DNA from: Rhyacophila brunnea
Taxonomy: Eukaryota > Arthropoda > Insecta > Trichoptera > Rhyacophilidae
DNA: 64,000 nucleotides
Direction: 5' to 3'
NCBI GenBank assembly: GCA_022495005.1
Contig: JAGYXB010001097.1
Location: forward strand, 432,854-496,853
The position numbers were made by a program, and so were the translations under genes. The notes beneath the pieces were generated by a model. The model ran no database searches. It saw only the letters and a program-made list of their open reading frames with translations, and had not been told where the DNA came from. Numbering within the stretch: the first letter of the stretch is position 1; every line of letters starts with the position of its first letter. This document shows, piece by piece, positions 1 through 11,865 of the stretch.

Positions 1-713
1 TCACACTTGAATGGTCAAAGACATAGCTTATAATAAGTATCTTTAGAATCATCTTCAAATGTGTTAATCTTGCCGATTTTTTGAATAATAAAATGCCTAA
101 TTCTTGTCAAATTTGGGATCACAGAGATTATCAATATAATTTTTTATCGTGAATATTTTACAAAAATTATTTCGTAATAAATTATACTAATGGTTTCATA
201 AATGCGTTTAAAAATTAATAAACGTAAAAAATCTTAACACCACTGCACAGTTATGTACCGAAATATGACTATATTCTAAAACATTAGAGCGAGAGGTTTA
301 AAAGAATACTATTTTATGTAACAAAAATACTTTATGCAGTCATCAAATGTTTAAAATAACTATAAAGGATAATAAGGCTTCAAAATTATATCAATAAATT
401 ATCTACAACGTTTAAGGAGTGTCCAGGATCGTGGTTTGAAAATACAATAAAAACTCAATTTTGACCTTCGACGAGCATGTCCCCCCTTAATGGTAACTAT
501 AAAAACAGCTATTTATTGGTGGGAATTAGGAAAACATTTTATTAGGTAGGCAATTAAAATAAAACACAAAAATAAGTAGTTAGTGTTTATTCCACAAGTC
601 ACACATGGATATTATGGGTTAACCTATAATCCTGAGATATTGGTATCATTTCAGTACCGTTTATTATGTATTGTACTTATAAGTTGTAAGTATAAAAAAA
701 ACTAATAATGCAC
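1..713. other. AT-rich intronic DNA, nothing recognised
   Basis: No ORF, tRNA-like box or repeat partner was found. A run CCCCCC near 481 is the only local oddity. Confidence 0.5.
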
Positions 714-790
714 CCATGGTGGCTGAGTTGGTAAAGCGGTCGTCTATCAAGAAGTGGGATCGATCAATCCAGCGTAAAGACCCAATGTGT
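714..790 (+). mobile_element. tRNA-like SINE head (degenerate)
   Basis: GGTGGCTGAGTTGGTAAAGC matches an RNA polymerase III A box (TGGCTGAGTTGG). About 45 nt later a weak B box reads GATCGATCAATCC. Spacing fits a tRNA-derived promoter. The B box is mutated and no folded tRNA can be drawn, so I call it a SINE head and not a tRNA gene. It abuts a family A fragment. Confidence 0.45.
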
Positions 791-814
791 CGTGTCAAGT
801 GATTATTTCTAGTG

Positions 815-1283
815 TGTAGATTACAAAGTGTAGATAGTGTTTATTACTTTTTAAAATTCAATTAAACCCTACCTAATCCAAGCTATAGTAAATAATAATA
901 TGTAGTCAAAAAAATATTCGTTTATAAAATTATACCGTTACATAATTTTATATATTTTATAGATCGAAGAATATGTTTTATCGATTATGGTTTGGTTTAG
1001 GCAGGGCTGAATGAATTTTAAAAAAGTAACCTACACTATCTGTAATAATAATATGAATTCTTAATTAAACGAAAACAAATAAACATGACTGAAAAGGTGT
1101 GCACTATTTTGTGGTTTATTTATGGTTTAGGCAGGGTTTAATTGAATTTAAAAAAAACTAACCAGCACCACCTGCAAATTGCAATCTTAGTTCAATGAAA
1201 ACAAATAATAAGTATGACTGTCAAAGTTTAGTGGGCTGCATTTATGTCAAATCTTAACAGCCTACCTCCATCCCCCGCCACTG
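815..1283. mobile_element. family A non-autonomous hAT, partial copy
   Basis: The right end is intact: CTTAACAGCCTACCTCC, then CGCCACTG ending at 1283, the perfect complement of the CAGTGGCG start of complete copies. The inner motif 'accctgcctaaaccaaacc' appears in degenerate form at 866-885 and its complement near 995 and 1130. The left terminus is missing, so no target duplication can be scored. Confidence 0.7.
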
Positions 1284-1408
1284 CGTGATGCGGTCAAAAT
1301 ATTGTACAGAGCTTACAGTATCAACAATACTACGTCTGCGAAATGACTTTCATGAAAATAATGGAATGGGTCTACATATTATTTTATTATATTACGAATA
1401 AAAATACT

Positions 1409-1561
1409 CGGCCCTGTGCCGCCCCAGGACGAGATGGGCGGATAACGTCAAGAGGGGCGCAGAGGGGCTGAGTGTGACCGACTGGAGAAAAAGAGAGGGA
1501 GAGGGATAGAGAATACTGGAGGACGGTTGTGCAGACGGCCACGGACCAGAATGGTGAATGA
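1409..1561 (+). mobile_element. RTE-like LINE, reverse-transcriptase C-terminal fragment
   Basis: The plus strand reads RTRWADNVKRGAEG and then SVTDWRK, and after a frameshift EYWRTVVQTATDQNG. This is the tail seen after the reverse transcriptase domain of RTE-type LINEs: Arg-rich R-x-R-W, then D-W, then W-R-x-x-V. A stop and a frameshift near 1490 show it is dead. No 5' part is present. It is richer in GC than its flanks. Confidence 0.7.
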
Positions 1562-1632
1562 CGATTGCCAACTGCAATTATTTCTTAAGTCTTCGGTGCG
1601 TAATATATTTTTTTTTCTAATTTCGCTTGATA

Positions 1633-1685
1633 GGGGTCGTCCATATACGATGTCACGCCCTAAATGGGAGATGGTCTACATGTAA
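1633..1685. repeat. short repeat, 'ggtcgtccatatacgatgtc' motif
   Basis: GGGGTCGTCCATATACGATG followed by TCACGCCCTAAATGGGAG recurs with a few changes at 39173-39215. From memory, a GGGTCGTCCATAAAT-type end is common in arthropod non-autonomous elements, so both are probably ends of one family. No full element is visible here. Confidence 0.45.
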
Positions 1686-3596
1686 ATCAACAAATGAGAC
1701 CCGTTTAACAATATGAGCGAGATCATCCCGTGTTATATAATATGTGTTTTATACTTAGTGTAGACAAGCCGTTTATTTTAGATGTCTTGATGATGGTGTT
1801 ACAACCGTAATAGTTAGAAACTGTAGAATTTAATATAATTTACATTATCACTTTGTGTAAAAGTTTCAAATACCCAAATTTGCCTCTCAGACGGGAGAAG
1901 CTAATATATATCCTACGTACAGCAATCATAATGCAATACGGCCATTGGTAAACAAAAACCAGATTCGTATTTCAGAGAAAAACGTGCGGCAGGTGGACCA
2001 ATGGTAAGCGTGGCCGAAATACCCGAGCGCCAGTCACGACGTGATACTGATAACTGAAGACCAGTTCTCGGCATCGTTATCATTTATCAATCGTGCGTTT
2101 TTAATAAAGGCCATCCAATGGAACTGGCATGAGACTATTGTTGACACGTTGAATGGCGGTGGAGAGACCTTCGGGGAGCAGAAGACTAAATGAAATTTAA
2201 TCTAAACACATAGCATATTGATCCTAAAGAAACGGCATAACCCTCCAGAAAATACTCAAAATTTAACCTGTAAGGCTATTCTAACTAGTTAACAAGGATA
2301 AAATGTTTTCGTTATCTTTCATGATCCGAGATAACACCGATAGCTCTCGTATCAATTCTGTATACGAAGACAGGTTATCTAAATTGCAAGTTAACACCTG
2401 CTGCTTACGCACCATGCCACTGACATTCTATTATGCCACTTTGCCATTTGGTTAATTTAAAAAATGAACTGTAATTGTGTATGCGTTGTATCGCGGTAGG
2501 TATTTATTGTTGCATTATATATTGCATTATTACAATTTATAATATATCCTACATCGTACAAAGGTACCTTGTTGAAAATATTTCACGTTATCAATGACAT
2601 TTGACAGCTTGCGGCAGTGTCGCCAGTATTGCAATGTGATTATTAATTTTCTAAAGTGCCACATAGAATAGCGTCCCATTACTTCTTTGACACGGGGATA
2701 CAGGCGTTAAACAAATTAAACCCTTCTAGGTTTGGGTGTACACGTATCCTCAATCTCTCTCGGACTAACGGGAGGGAATTGTGTTGACATCCTCAAGCAA
2801 ATGAGAAAGGTACGTTGCCTTTGCAATTATCTGTAGAAAATATTTCGCGTAATCAACATTATTCACAGCTAAGAGGCGTGTAATACACCAATTTTGACTT
2901 GGCGGTGCTGCGCGGTGATACTGGTATCGCAATGTTAGTATGATTATTCGAAATCACCACAACTCAATAACGTAATTTTCGTCCTATATTTCGCTCTAAT
3001 AAGCAGGTCAAAAGCAAAAAGATCACGCATGGCAGTTCATATCTCGGTGTAATTAACTGTCGAAATACAACATATCATAATATGTATCACTCTTTTATTG
3101 ATTTTGAAGTTAATTGATATGCTAGCAGCTAGAATACAGTAAGCAATAGTTGTAGTACAAAACATTAACATACTAGTTCTTACCTACACTCAGAAGGGTG
3201 TTTCACTTTAAATACTTGACAGCATGTAATAGAATTTCCAGCTTACCTGAAAGAAGAGAAAACATAATTTAATATCACAAAATAATGAGCAATAAAAATG
3301 AGTAATAATTGTGAAATTACTTATATAAAAATTGCTATCGTAAACTGGATAATATACTTTGAACTGTTTTTGACTACAGTTTTTAATTAAATTATTGAAA
3401 TTCTTGTGGGCAATCGCGTATGTACGTGGGTAACGTTGAGAGGATATTGTTTATTAATTAAAATTTAATTCATATTTTCATTTGAAGTGGATTAATAATA
3501 TTTAGATAATATACAATAATAAATTTAAGTTAGTATAGTCACATTACAGCAGTGCAACTTTACTCGATCGATATGAATGATGTGCAAAGTTTAACT
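1686..3596. other. intronic DNA, nothing firm
   Basis: Mixed composition, no ORF over 60 codons. Several short GC-richer patches (2000-2040, 2590-2640) have no repeat partner that I can see. Confidence 0.45.
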
Positions 3597-4160
3597 ACTG
3601 CATGCATGGGCGCCACATCCTGAAGCGGGCCCCCAGGCCAGGATCTTTGGCGGGCCTACCTACCTATCGCTGAGGTTAAGGGCAGTGTGGTGCTCTAATG
3701 TAGTGTTTTCTAAATTATACACGGGAGTTATCATTGAAGTAGGTATATCAATCATGGGTCCTACACCCTGATGCGGGCCCCCAGGCTAGGATCTTTAGCG
3801 GCCCCCTACCTATCTCTAAGGATAAAGGCAGTGTGACGCTGTACAGTAGCATTTCCCAAATGGTGTAGGTACGCGATAAAATTAATGTGTATATTTAGTG
3901 TTTTTTGTATATTTTAATACATCTATTTGAATTGTGGGGCTGTTGAGTATTATACACAATTAAAAATAACTATATAACTTAAAATAATAATATTGTTGAA
4001 GGAAAATAGCTCCTCAGGCGACTTTTTTTACTAGTATAGCAAATTTGTGATTTGTGTTTATCTCACTAATCTGGTCGACTCGCCTCGCCGGGCCTCTCCT
4101 GAGCACGGCCCCCCAGGCTAGGGCCCTGTCAGCCCCCCCTCCCTTGTGGGGGTCATGACT
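3597..4160. repeat. repeat family J, copy 1, with internal duplication
   Basis: Two tandem units, at about 3607-3740 and 3757-3890, each carry GCGGGCCCCCAGGC, AGGATCTTT and AAGGGCAGTGTG or close variants. The right part (3999-4160) carries CAGGCGACTTTTTT and GGCTAGGGCCCTGTCAGCC. The same left and right blocks, with one unit instead of two, lie at 44775-45305. GC-rich blocks in AT-rich DNA suggest an old interspersed element. I cannot assign a class. Confidence 0.6.
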
Positions 4161-4296
4161 GCATGTGTTTATAATGTCTATCTCTATATGCACAACTTGT
4201 ATAGAAATAATCACTTTAAAAATGCTTTAAATTAAATGTAAATGTGTGATATAAAGAGAATTATCAAAAGTCCAATGGAATAAGTATAGCCGAGAA

Positions 4297-4347
4297 ATAA
4301 TTCCGCCATATTATATGATTAGACATATTATAATATGGCGGAATTAT
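4297..4347. repeat. perfect short hairpin
   Basis: ATAATTCCGCCATATTAT (4297-4314) is repeated exactly as its reverse complement at 4330-4347, with a 15-nt loop. Perfect 18-bp arms suggest a young tiny foldback element or a structure-forming site. No T-run follows in the manner of a terminator. Confidence 0.7.
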
Positions 4348-4669
4348 ATTATATTACGTAAAATACGTTGCTGACAAAGAATTATTTATTTATACAATAT
4401 ATTATATACACATATTTACCACACGTTTTATCGTTATCGCTCTGATTACTATGTTTACATATTATTATTAATTTATTTTGGGTAATATTATACAAGTTCA
4501 AAAAATGTATGTAATAGATCTCTACCCACATAGGTTCCCTACTTTGCAATGATTTTAATTTACCAGTAATATTCTTTAAAAGCGTGTTTTTCCGTTGTAA
4601 GTATTTATTTTTCACTTATTAGGTATTCGTTTTAGCCTAACCTAATTTAACACTATTAATAATTTAAAT

Positions 4670-4865
4670 ATGTTGTGTGTGCTCAGATGGGCAGGACATG
4701 TCCTCCGTATGCCAAACTCACAAAAACTCACGAAAAATAATCCTCACCGAATACCTAGGAGGGAAGCGAAAGGTGAAGATGGAACGATTCATGAAGCGTG
4801 GGAGTTGGTTAGCGTGCATAACCGATAGAATGGACAATGAGAATCGAGGAAGCCAAGGGTTGATT
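4670..4865 (+). mobile_element. LINE reverse-transcriptase tail fragment
   Basis: One plus frame reads LRWAGHVLRMPNSQKL and then NPHRIPRREAKGEDG. L-R-W-A-G-H-V-x-R is a hallmark of the region after the reverse transcriptase domain in RTE-like LINEs. Stops follow near 4830. A longer open frame over the same bases (4677-4970) is only a shadow of this relic. Confidence 0.68.
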
Positions 4866-5024
4866 TTACACGTTGCACCATTTGTATTTTATTTATATAG
4901 TTACATATTTAGGTACACGATAATAGAAAAGACAGCAGTTACCCAACACCGTATCCGTAAACATCAATGACATTAATATATGGACGAAGCATCTGGAAAA
5001 AAAATTACACTCATTTTTTTGTCA

Positions 5025-5216
5025 GGTCTGCCGAATGGCATAATCTGTTCTAACGCGATTACAATACAAGGTGATATTGCTATAAAATCCCAATGCTTTT
5101 TGTCGGATATGCAGAATGGTTCGGTTCGAACGGGTTCGCTCAAATGAATATTGACAATAGAAACACTGTTCTAACGCCATTACAATAAAGGATATATTGC
5201 TATAAATTCCCGATGC
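5025..5216. repeat. imperfect direct repeat of about 55-70 bp
   Basis: The string 'ctgttctaacgc-attacaata' followed by 'atattgctataaa' occurs at about 5045-5085 and again at 5165-5205, each followed by 'cc-atgc'. The two copies are about 120 nt apart in direct orientation. This looks like a degenerate local duplication, not a gene. Confidence 0.55.
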
Positions 5217-6212
5217 GTGATATCGCATAATGGAAATTGCGTGACGTCTACCTACACAGGTGCGAATGTCGCTATGCGCGAATTTACTTGCTAGCTACTG
5301 TAATGAGTGCGTTGTCGATTAATAATGTCATTGGTAACAGCACACGAAAATTGTCATCCATTAAAACTTAAAACCCCATGGTTTGCTCATGAAGAGGTTA
5401 TGAATTTATAATATATTTTAAAAACGTGCGATTTACGAATATTCAGATAGGAAGAGGCGTGTTTGCCAATAATAAGAATGTGTATACGTATGTCGTATAC
5501 AATAATAATTATATGTTAGTGACTTTACAAACAATTTTGATATATTTTATAATAATCCAATTCTTATTATCAGATATTATTTCTCTTGTAACGTTCATAA
5601 GTAGAGTAGGTATGTACAATCAGAGTAATATTTTACAGGGCTCCCTTACAATATGACATTTCAAAATTATGCAAAAACAAAAAAAACTTTACATAATGAA
5701 AAAGAAACGTCCAAGAGTTTCTGCGTCGAGGGATTTTTTTTTGTTTTAAAGTTTTCAAAATACGTCAACAATACTTTGGGAAATAAATTTATCTCCAAAA
5801 TTTAAGATGATACTGAAATAAATTCATCAAAAAGTTTGAAGTTCAGAAAATTGCACCAGACGAGAAGACCATTTATTATTTGAATTAATATCGGCCGGTC
5901 TCAACCTTGGTGGAAAGCCATACACTGTAAGCTGACCGTTTATTATCTAAAACTGGCTACTGAATAGAATATAATGAATAGAGGATCTTCATTATTACTA
6001 TAGACTATTTTACCCAAACAAAAGAGTGGTAATATAAAATCATTTGATAACATACTAAAACGCAATCTAATTTCAAAGTGATAGTACGATAAGCAGGTTC
6101 CAGAGGTATACAGTATACTGTATGATACGACTTGAATATTATATCAGTAATACTTCCAAACAACATGTATTTAATTTAGATTCATTTAATTATTATTTAA
6201 CTTATTAGTGAT
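5217..6212. other. intronic DNA, nothing recognised
   Basis: AT-rich. The short plus frame at 5426-5656 is hydrophobic low-complexity sequence and not convincing. Confidence 0.45.
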
Positions 6213-6640
6213 TTGGTCGGACAAAAATATGTTCAAACGATTGGTATAATAATATTATGTAATACTGTCAACAAGTTGTACATATTTAACAAAAAAAACT
6301 CAGCTTCATTTAATTCTACTTCGACCGCTGCAACTTTTATGATACCATCTTTGGAAAGTCGACGTTCCATATCTGATCAATATTTTCTTTTTAAAATTAT
6401 CAATGGTTTTGTTGACTCGCCAAACCTACTCGAAAGGGTGGGTTTCCATTGTCCATCCAAGATTTACGCGAAACCAAACTTTGTACCGTATCAGTCGTAG
6501 CGGTTCTAATTATGCACAAAACTCCTTTATTCGGCGCTCTTGTTTAAATTATAGTAGGTATGTATTTCTCCACCGTTGATCCTTTTAATAATTCACCTGT
6601 TTCATTTAAACAAGCTATCTCCAAAATTTTGTATAAATAT
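6213..6640 (+). mobile_element. jockey-like LINE 3' fragment
   Basis: The frame at 6310-6500 reads SLESRRSISDQYFLFKIING, then a Leu-rich stretch and FHCPSK. This resembles the C-terminal end of jockey/CR1-type reverse transcriptases: S-R-R-x-x-S-D-x-x-F-L-x-K, then a short R-rich segment. After a frameshift near 6465 it continues as TRNQTLYRISRSGSNYAQNS, the expected Y-x-x-N-S stretch. It is degenerate and 5'-truncated. Confidence 0.6.
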
Positions 6641-6662
6641 ATATATAATGTATTTACTTATA

Positions 6663-6663
6663 C

Positions 6664-6694
<31 letters not shown>
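6663..6694. repeat. TA microsatellite
   Basis: An almost pure TA dinucleotide run of about 30 nt. It lies just past the jockey-like fragment. The open frames drawn across it are low-complexity artefacts. Confidence 0.9.
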
Positions 6695-6696
<2 letters not shown>

Positions 6697-7263
6697 TTTT
6701 ATTTTTTATGTTACTTTTTTTATTTTTCTTTTTTTCTTTTGTATATCATGTAATTATTCATTATTCTTCCTCATTTTTCTCACGTAATTTCTTTATATTT
6801 ATGTTATTCGTACTCTCTATCTTGTTAGGCTTAACTATATTATAATGTATATATGGAAACTTTGCTGGTTGCAATAACTTTTTATTCTTATATTTTAAAT
6901 TTCTGTAATCAATATGTAACTGTTTGTTTTCCTTAATAAATAAAATTTTAAAAAAATTCACAGTATTATACATACACATATTATTAACAATCAGAGGCGA
7001 ATAACAATATTTGACGTAAACGACTCAACCGACTCGTTATAAAATTTAAAAGTCGGCCACCATACAGTTCAACCTAGTGATAAAATTATACGAAAATCTA
7101 TATAAAAAATATGCATATTTCTGACCGATTGTTAATTTCAATTCATTTCTTAAAAAAAATATTTAATATTTAGGTACTTATATAATAACCACCGGAATAC
7201 AAGGGAGACAAGAAAATGTGGAGGTAAGTAAATTAGAAATACAATCATATCGTATATAATTTA

Positions 7264-7841
7264 CAGTGGCGAAGGGTGGAGGTAGGCTGTTAAGATCCAC
7301 CATAAATAGTGCACATTACACTTTGTTAGACATACATATTTATTTTTATTGAAATAAGACTACAATTTACAGTTGGTGTAAGATAGTTTTTAGAAATCAA
7401 TTAAACCCTGCCTAAGCCAAACCATAATAGTTTTGGTGTATTTTGGCCAATGCGACAAAATTGTGCACACTTTATCATTCATACTTATTTGTTTTCATTG
7501 GATTAAGGATACATATTGTTGGTTCATTTTTTTAAATTCATAAAGCTCTGCCTAAACCAAACTATAATAGAAAACAAATATTATTCTATATATAAAATAT
7601 CCAAAGTTTTTTATGATTTAATTGTGTAATTTTCGATATTTTCTAGATAGACGAGTATTTTTTGACTATTATATTATTTAATGGTTTGGTTTCGCAGGGT
7701 TTAATTGAAATTTACAAAACTAACAACACCATCTGTAAATTGTATTCTTATTTCATTGAAAACTAATACGTATGACTGACAAAGTTTGATGTGCACTATT
7801 TATGGTGAATCTTAACAACCTACCTCCACCCTTCGCCACCG
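7264..7841. mobile_element. family A non-autonomous hAT, complete copy with 8-bp TSD
   Basis: It begins CAGTGGCGAAGGGTGGAGG and ends CCTCCACCCTTCGCCACCG, so long inverted ends of roughly 125 bp are visible. The 8-bp duplication ATAATTTA flanks it exactly (7256-7263 and 7842-7849). CA...TG-type ends with 8-bp duplications are diagnostic of the hAT superfamily. The element is 578 bp with no ORF, so it must have been moved in trans. Inside, the 'ccctgcctaagccaaaccat' subunit is repeated about 150 nt later, so the left arm is internally duplicated. Confidence 0.9.
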
Positions 7842-8049
7842 ATAATTTATATAGAATTGTGAATGATTCAAAAGTAGGTTAGGATGTAGGTGCTCGTACG
7901 TATGCGTGGCGTACCTATCAAATACTTGATAATAGCAGCGTATAACAGCGTTATTATCAGATACTTGATAACAATCAACATAAAATTAATGTTCTTATTG
8001 AACTTAATAAAATTGGAACGATCTGCAATGCCCGACGAACAACGCGTCA

Positions 8050-8135
8050 TTATTTTACCTCTATGCTATATGACCATCTCTTTTGGGTACAACAGCTCAC
8101 GGTGGACTGTCATACGTACAATTTACATATAACCC
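8050..8135 (+). mobile_element. family C, right-end fragment
   Basis: Matches the right end of family C: 'gaccatctcttttgggtac', 'gctcacggtggactgt', 'acgtacaatttacat'. About 85 bp is retained. Family C is described at 52863-53461. Confidence 0.6.
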
Positions 8136-8505
8136 AATAAGCTATATTTGTAAACAAGGATTGTGGACTTTTATGAATTTGAAAACAAAGTAGAGAAATG
8201 GTTTGGAGCATTAAAGGCCTAAAACAACTTCTACTTCAACTTTAAAAAATCCAGATATCAATGTTGTATTCAAAAAAACCACCATTTCTCCATAAGTCAT
8301 AACCCCCAACTGGAGACGTTTACGTTTACAATGCTTCATACAATTCGAAATCTATCTTGGAGGAAAAAAGGTTCGGTATTTTTGGTAACTCTTTTAGATT
8401 ATGATTAACTATTTCTTTTATTCAACGAATAATTCACAAGATTTTAAGAATGTACCATTCTGATTATCCAAAAATTAGTCAAAATGTGTCGCAAATAAGC
8501 ATGGC

Positions 8506-8585
8506 AGTCGTAGCATAGTGATAATGCACAGAGCGCGATACCCAAGAGAAGCGAGTTCGAATCCTGTCGGGTGTCTTACTTTTTT
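8506..8585 (+). mobile_element. tRNA-derived SINE head
   Basis: TAGCATAGTGATAATGCACA reads as an A box and GAGTTCGAATCCTGTC as a strong B box, about 35 nt apart. The arms do not close into a canonical tRNA and no CCA-type 3' end is present, so it is a SINE head or tRNA pseudogene. The following T-rich 60 nt may be its tail. Confidence 0.5.
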
Positions 8586-9649
8586 CAAAAAAGATTTTTT
8601 CTATTGGCTATATTTTCTCAAGAGTGTTTTCAGAATCATGTATGTTCTTTTAGTTTAGTTTGAAATTTGTGGGAAGGGGGGGGGAAATATTATTTAATAC
8701 GAATATTTTTTGGTTAATAGGTACACAAATAACTCTCAAACCCCTGCTCTACGGTATTAAATACACAGGTAGACCGATAGTTGTCTACCTGTGTATGAAT
8801 GACTATATTATCGAATCGGCTCGAGTATGGCTTCAAATCGTTCGCTGCGAACAAAAGGCGACATTGAAGGGATAGGAAGAAAGGCCAGTTTTAAAATGCG
8901 GCCACGAAAATCTTTTGTAAATTTCGTACTTGCTGGTTAAAAAAAAACTTTTTCGAGTCTTGCAAACGGAAATCTCGGTACGCTTGTAACGAAAGTCTAT
9001 TGTTAAAATGAAAAAAAGAACAAAATGAACGAAACTTCATTGAAGGAACAAAATTATTATGCGTGGGTATTTTTGCTTACCAGCTTCGTAAAACTCAATA
9101 ATGCTTTATTGATAATATCGCAGAAAAACAAACAAAAATCAACGTAGGTATATAAATAACCTGGACAATAAATTTGATTCTGTAAAGCTCTATCGATCTT
9201 AAAGTAGTTCAGTGGGTCTATTCTATACCTATCGACCGCTAAATAAAGTGTAGTGTGATATTATTATACACATAAGAAGTTCACTAACTTTGATCGTCAC
9301 TTCCAATTATTAATAACACATAACCACTAAATCAGATGAACTCCGAGGTCTCCAAGATACGTTAAAATAATCTGAAAGAAATCTAAAACTAAGAATACTC
9401 CGACAAATGAACATGACAAACGCGTCAGTATGAGCACTCTATAGACAATGACAGGCAATGACAGGTCATCCATAGACAACGGGAGGGACGAAAAGTAGGA
9501 CCAGTCGTGTAATGTATCGGCTTCCTTCTTCAGTGAGCAATGGTTAGGTACAACTTATAAAATGTTATAAATTATTATTATTGTATTATAGTCTCCCACT
9601 GTGTAGTGGGAATATAAAAGGAGCTATGTGATTTAGAAAAGGGATTAGG
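8586..9649. other. intronic DNA, nothing recognised
   Basis: Contains a G-run near 8674 and a T-rich stretch at 8575-8615. A palindromic 'acaggtagac...gtctacctgtgt' lies at 8766-8794. No gene signal. Confidence 0.45.
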
Positions 9650-10076
9650 TATCATCATTTATGGCACTACAACCCATGGCGAGTCTTGGCTTCCTTCAAA
9701 AACGTCTATCAACCTGGACGATCCGGCCCCGACACTCTCCAGTTTCTTTGACCGAGCATTCTAAAATCTAGTCTCGCAGTCAAGGGAAGCCAGGAAATCT
9801 CTTGAACTCAGGAGTTGCATACTTGGCCTGCGTTGTTGGTATTTTCTTCGGCAGTATAATATACACGTGGCCGATCCATCGCAGTTTCTGCATTTTCATA
9901 TACCACGGAATCTTTTCGCCCCCATACAGTATGCACAGTTCCTCATAATACATTGACCTCCAAATATCATCTTCTTGAACAGTCCTAAATATTCAACTCA
10001 AAACTCTATTCTCAATGTTAACCATATTTCTCTCACTCTGTTTGCTGAGTTTCCAGCATTCTGATATATACGTGCA
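9650..10076 (-). mobile_element. RTE-like LINE 3' end (minus strand)
   Basis: Read on the minus strand, 10000-9780 contains RTVQEDDIWRSMYYEELC, then YMKMQKLRWIGHVYI. Further on come RMLGQRNWRV and EAKTRHGL. This is the usual order for the tail of an RTE-type reverse transcriptase (L-R-W-x-G-H-V, then N-W-R, then a 3' end on EAK-x-x-HGL). The 3' end near 9650 has ATCATCAT on the plus strand, the short GAT-repeat tail typical of these elements. Several frameshifts and stops make it inactive. Confidence 0.75.
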
Positions 10077-10217
10077 GGAGACTTTAAATTTGTGAAAATC
10101 AATTTAATAATTGTGTAGATCAAGGGGGGGGGGATATTTTTATTGAGAAAATCACGAGGTATGTGGATAACATAGGGGTTAAATTATAATTTTGTATCGT
10201 GTAATTGCTGTTAGCTG

Positions 10218-10588
10218 TTAAGGCTTTACCTCAGCTGAGGCATGGTCTAAAAAGATCGTGACTAGGCGATGCGCGGGTTGTGCAAATGACGCGAGCCGAA
10301 CGAAATATAATTTGTCATAAAAATTCAACATGCGTCCTTTTAATGTTATGTTTATTATTATATTCGTAATAATAATAGTATATTCATTGACATGTTTTCT
10401 TTTTCAAGTACATGAAGAACGTTTTTAGTCATCTTTACACGATTTAAGAATATATTCCTCCGACGCCATCACAAAACAAATTGACGTGATCACAGGTCGA
10501 CTATCGCTCTCCTACTGGCAACGCGGCCGAAATTACTTCCCACATACTGTTGAAAATTATTTGCCGTTTCACTTATGTACGCTCTTAA
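10218..10588 (+). mobile_element. family B, TTAA-flanked MITE, copy 1
   Basis: It starts TTAAGGCTTTACCTCAGC and ends TTTCACTTATGTACGCTCTTAA. Other copies show the inverted ends better (TACTTCAGT). TTAA at both borders is the signature of piggyBac-type target duplication. It is 371 bp with no ORF. Shared internal blocks are 'gaacgaaatataatttgtca', 'tgacatgttttctttttcaa' and 'catctttacacgattt'. Confidence 0.82.
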
Positions 10589-11304
10589 TATAATTGTATT
10601 ACAGTACATAGGTCATAGACTCAAACGTAAATTTCGGTACTCATACTTGATAAAACATCTCATCAGCTGAGTGAAACACGAGTCTAGTCGTAAATCATCA
10701 ATAAAATTATAGGTATGTGGTGATTATCAAAGAATATAATATAAATACATTGAAAAGATAAGACAATTTTAAATGTTGCAACTTATTTTATAAACTACCA
10801 GAAAGAGAAATAAAGGTTATTAAATTGCCAACGTTGACAACAAAAAATGTCATGTTCTACTAACGGACTTATTATTAAAAATCTAAAATTAATTAAGTAT
10901 TTAAATCTTAACTAATCGAGGACACTCGTGGAATTGCCCCAGGTACAGAATAATTTGCATTACTAAATTAACTCTATAATCTGCCCATAATTGGGTACCT
11001 GCATTAAAACATATATTTTGATTTCCCTGTTCGTAATAGACGGCATCTACCTGTCCGTGGATCCTATCTATTGCCACCATGAGCAGGTAGAGATAGGATA
11101 CAGGTGCAATAAACCATTTGACTGTGAACGCACGGCACGCTATTGCGAATTAATCCAGCAATCATAGCGCTTTTCTAACGACAGTGAGATTAAAATCGAT
11201 ATGCTCTCCTTAATTCGTTCCGGTGGTAGTTCGTAGTTGATAAAATTAAAATATTCCGACATTTATTTATTAACTAATTTCTTTGTTTATTATTTATACA
11301 GTGC
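10589..11304. other. intronic DNA, nothing firm
   Basis: A short inverted pair 'gatcctatct...agataggata' lies at about 11060-11100. No ORF or repeat partner. Confidence 0.4.
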
Positions 11305-11865
11305 AGATGGCCGCGCGGCTTAAGCGTCGGCCTATAACGTCGTGGGTCCCAGGTTCGAAGCCTAGGTCTGGCAAGTAAACATTGTTTTTCAATATGGAGT
11401 TTTCGAGTATGGACCTAATAGGTTGAGCAAGTAAGTGGCTGACATCCATTTCTCGTAAAAACAAAATCTGTTAAGGCTATACCTCAGTTGAGGCACGGTC
11501 TAAAAAGATCGTGACTAGGCTAAGCGCGGATTGCGGGTGCAAATGACGCATGCCAAACGAAATATAATTTGTCATATAAATCCAACATGCGTCCATTTAA
11601 TGTTCTATTAGTAACAATAATAATACATTCATTAACATGTTTTCTTTTTCAAGTAAATGGGTAACGTTTTTAGTCATCTTTACACGATTTCAGAATTAAT
11701 ACCTCCGTCGCCATCACGAAACAAATTGACGTGTTCACACCTCGCGTTCGCTTTCCGAATGCCAGCGAGTCCAAAATTTCGTCGTGCCTATAGTTGAAAA
11801 TTATTTGCCGTTTCACTGATGTATCGTCTTAATACAAAAACCTCCACTCTGCGGAGCTCTTACCT
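11305..11865 (+). mobile_element. tRNA-derived SINE (family S) interrupted by family B
   Basis: The head 'atggccgcgcggcttaagcg' with B box GGTTCGAAGCCTAG is followed by the family S body ('ggacctaataggttgagcaa', 'ggctgacatccatttctcgt', 'aacaaaatctg'). It breaks at 11471 for a family B element and resumes at 11833 with 'tacaaaaacctccactctgc'. Uninterrupted copies read 'atctgtcaatacaaacctcc' or 'aatgttaatacaacctacc', so the empty site is known. Confidence 0.85.
11471..11832 (+). mobile_element. family B, TTAA-flanked MITE, copy 2, nested in SINE
   Basis: It runs from TTAAGGCTATACCTCAGTTG to the TTAA at 11829-11832 (362 bp). It sits inside the SINE at 11305-11865, exactly where the homologous SINE at 46868-47020 carries an unduplicated TTAA. 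This proves the TTAA duplication and the order of insertion. Confidence 0.9.

Noticed and set aside
6560..6845. overlapping hydrophobic ORFs of 75-89 codons
   Set aside because: They come from a TA microsatellite and T-rich DNA and are not proteins.
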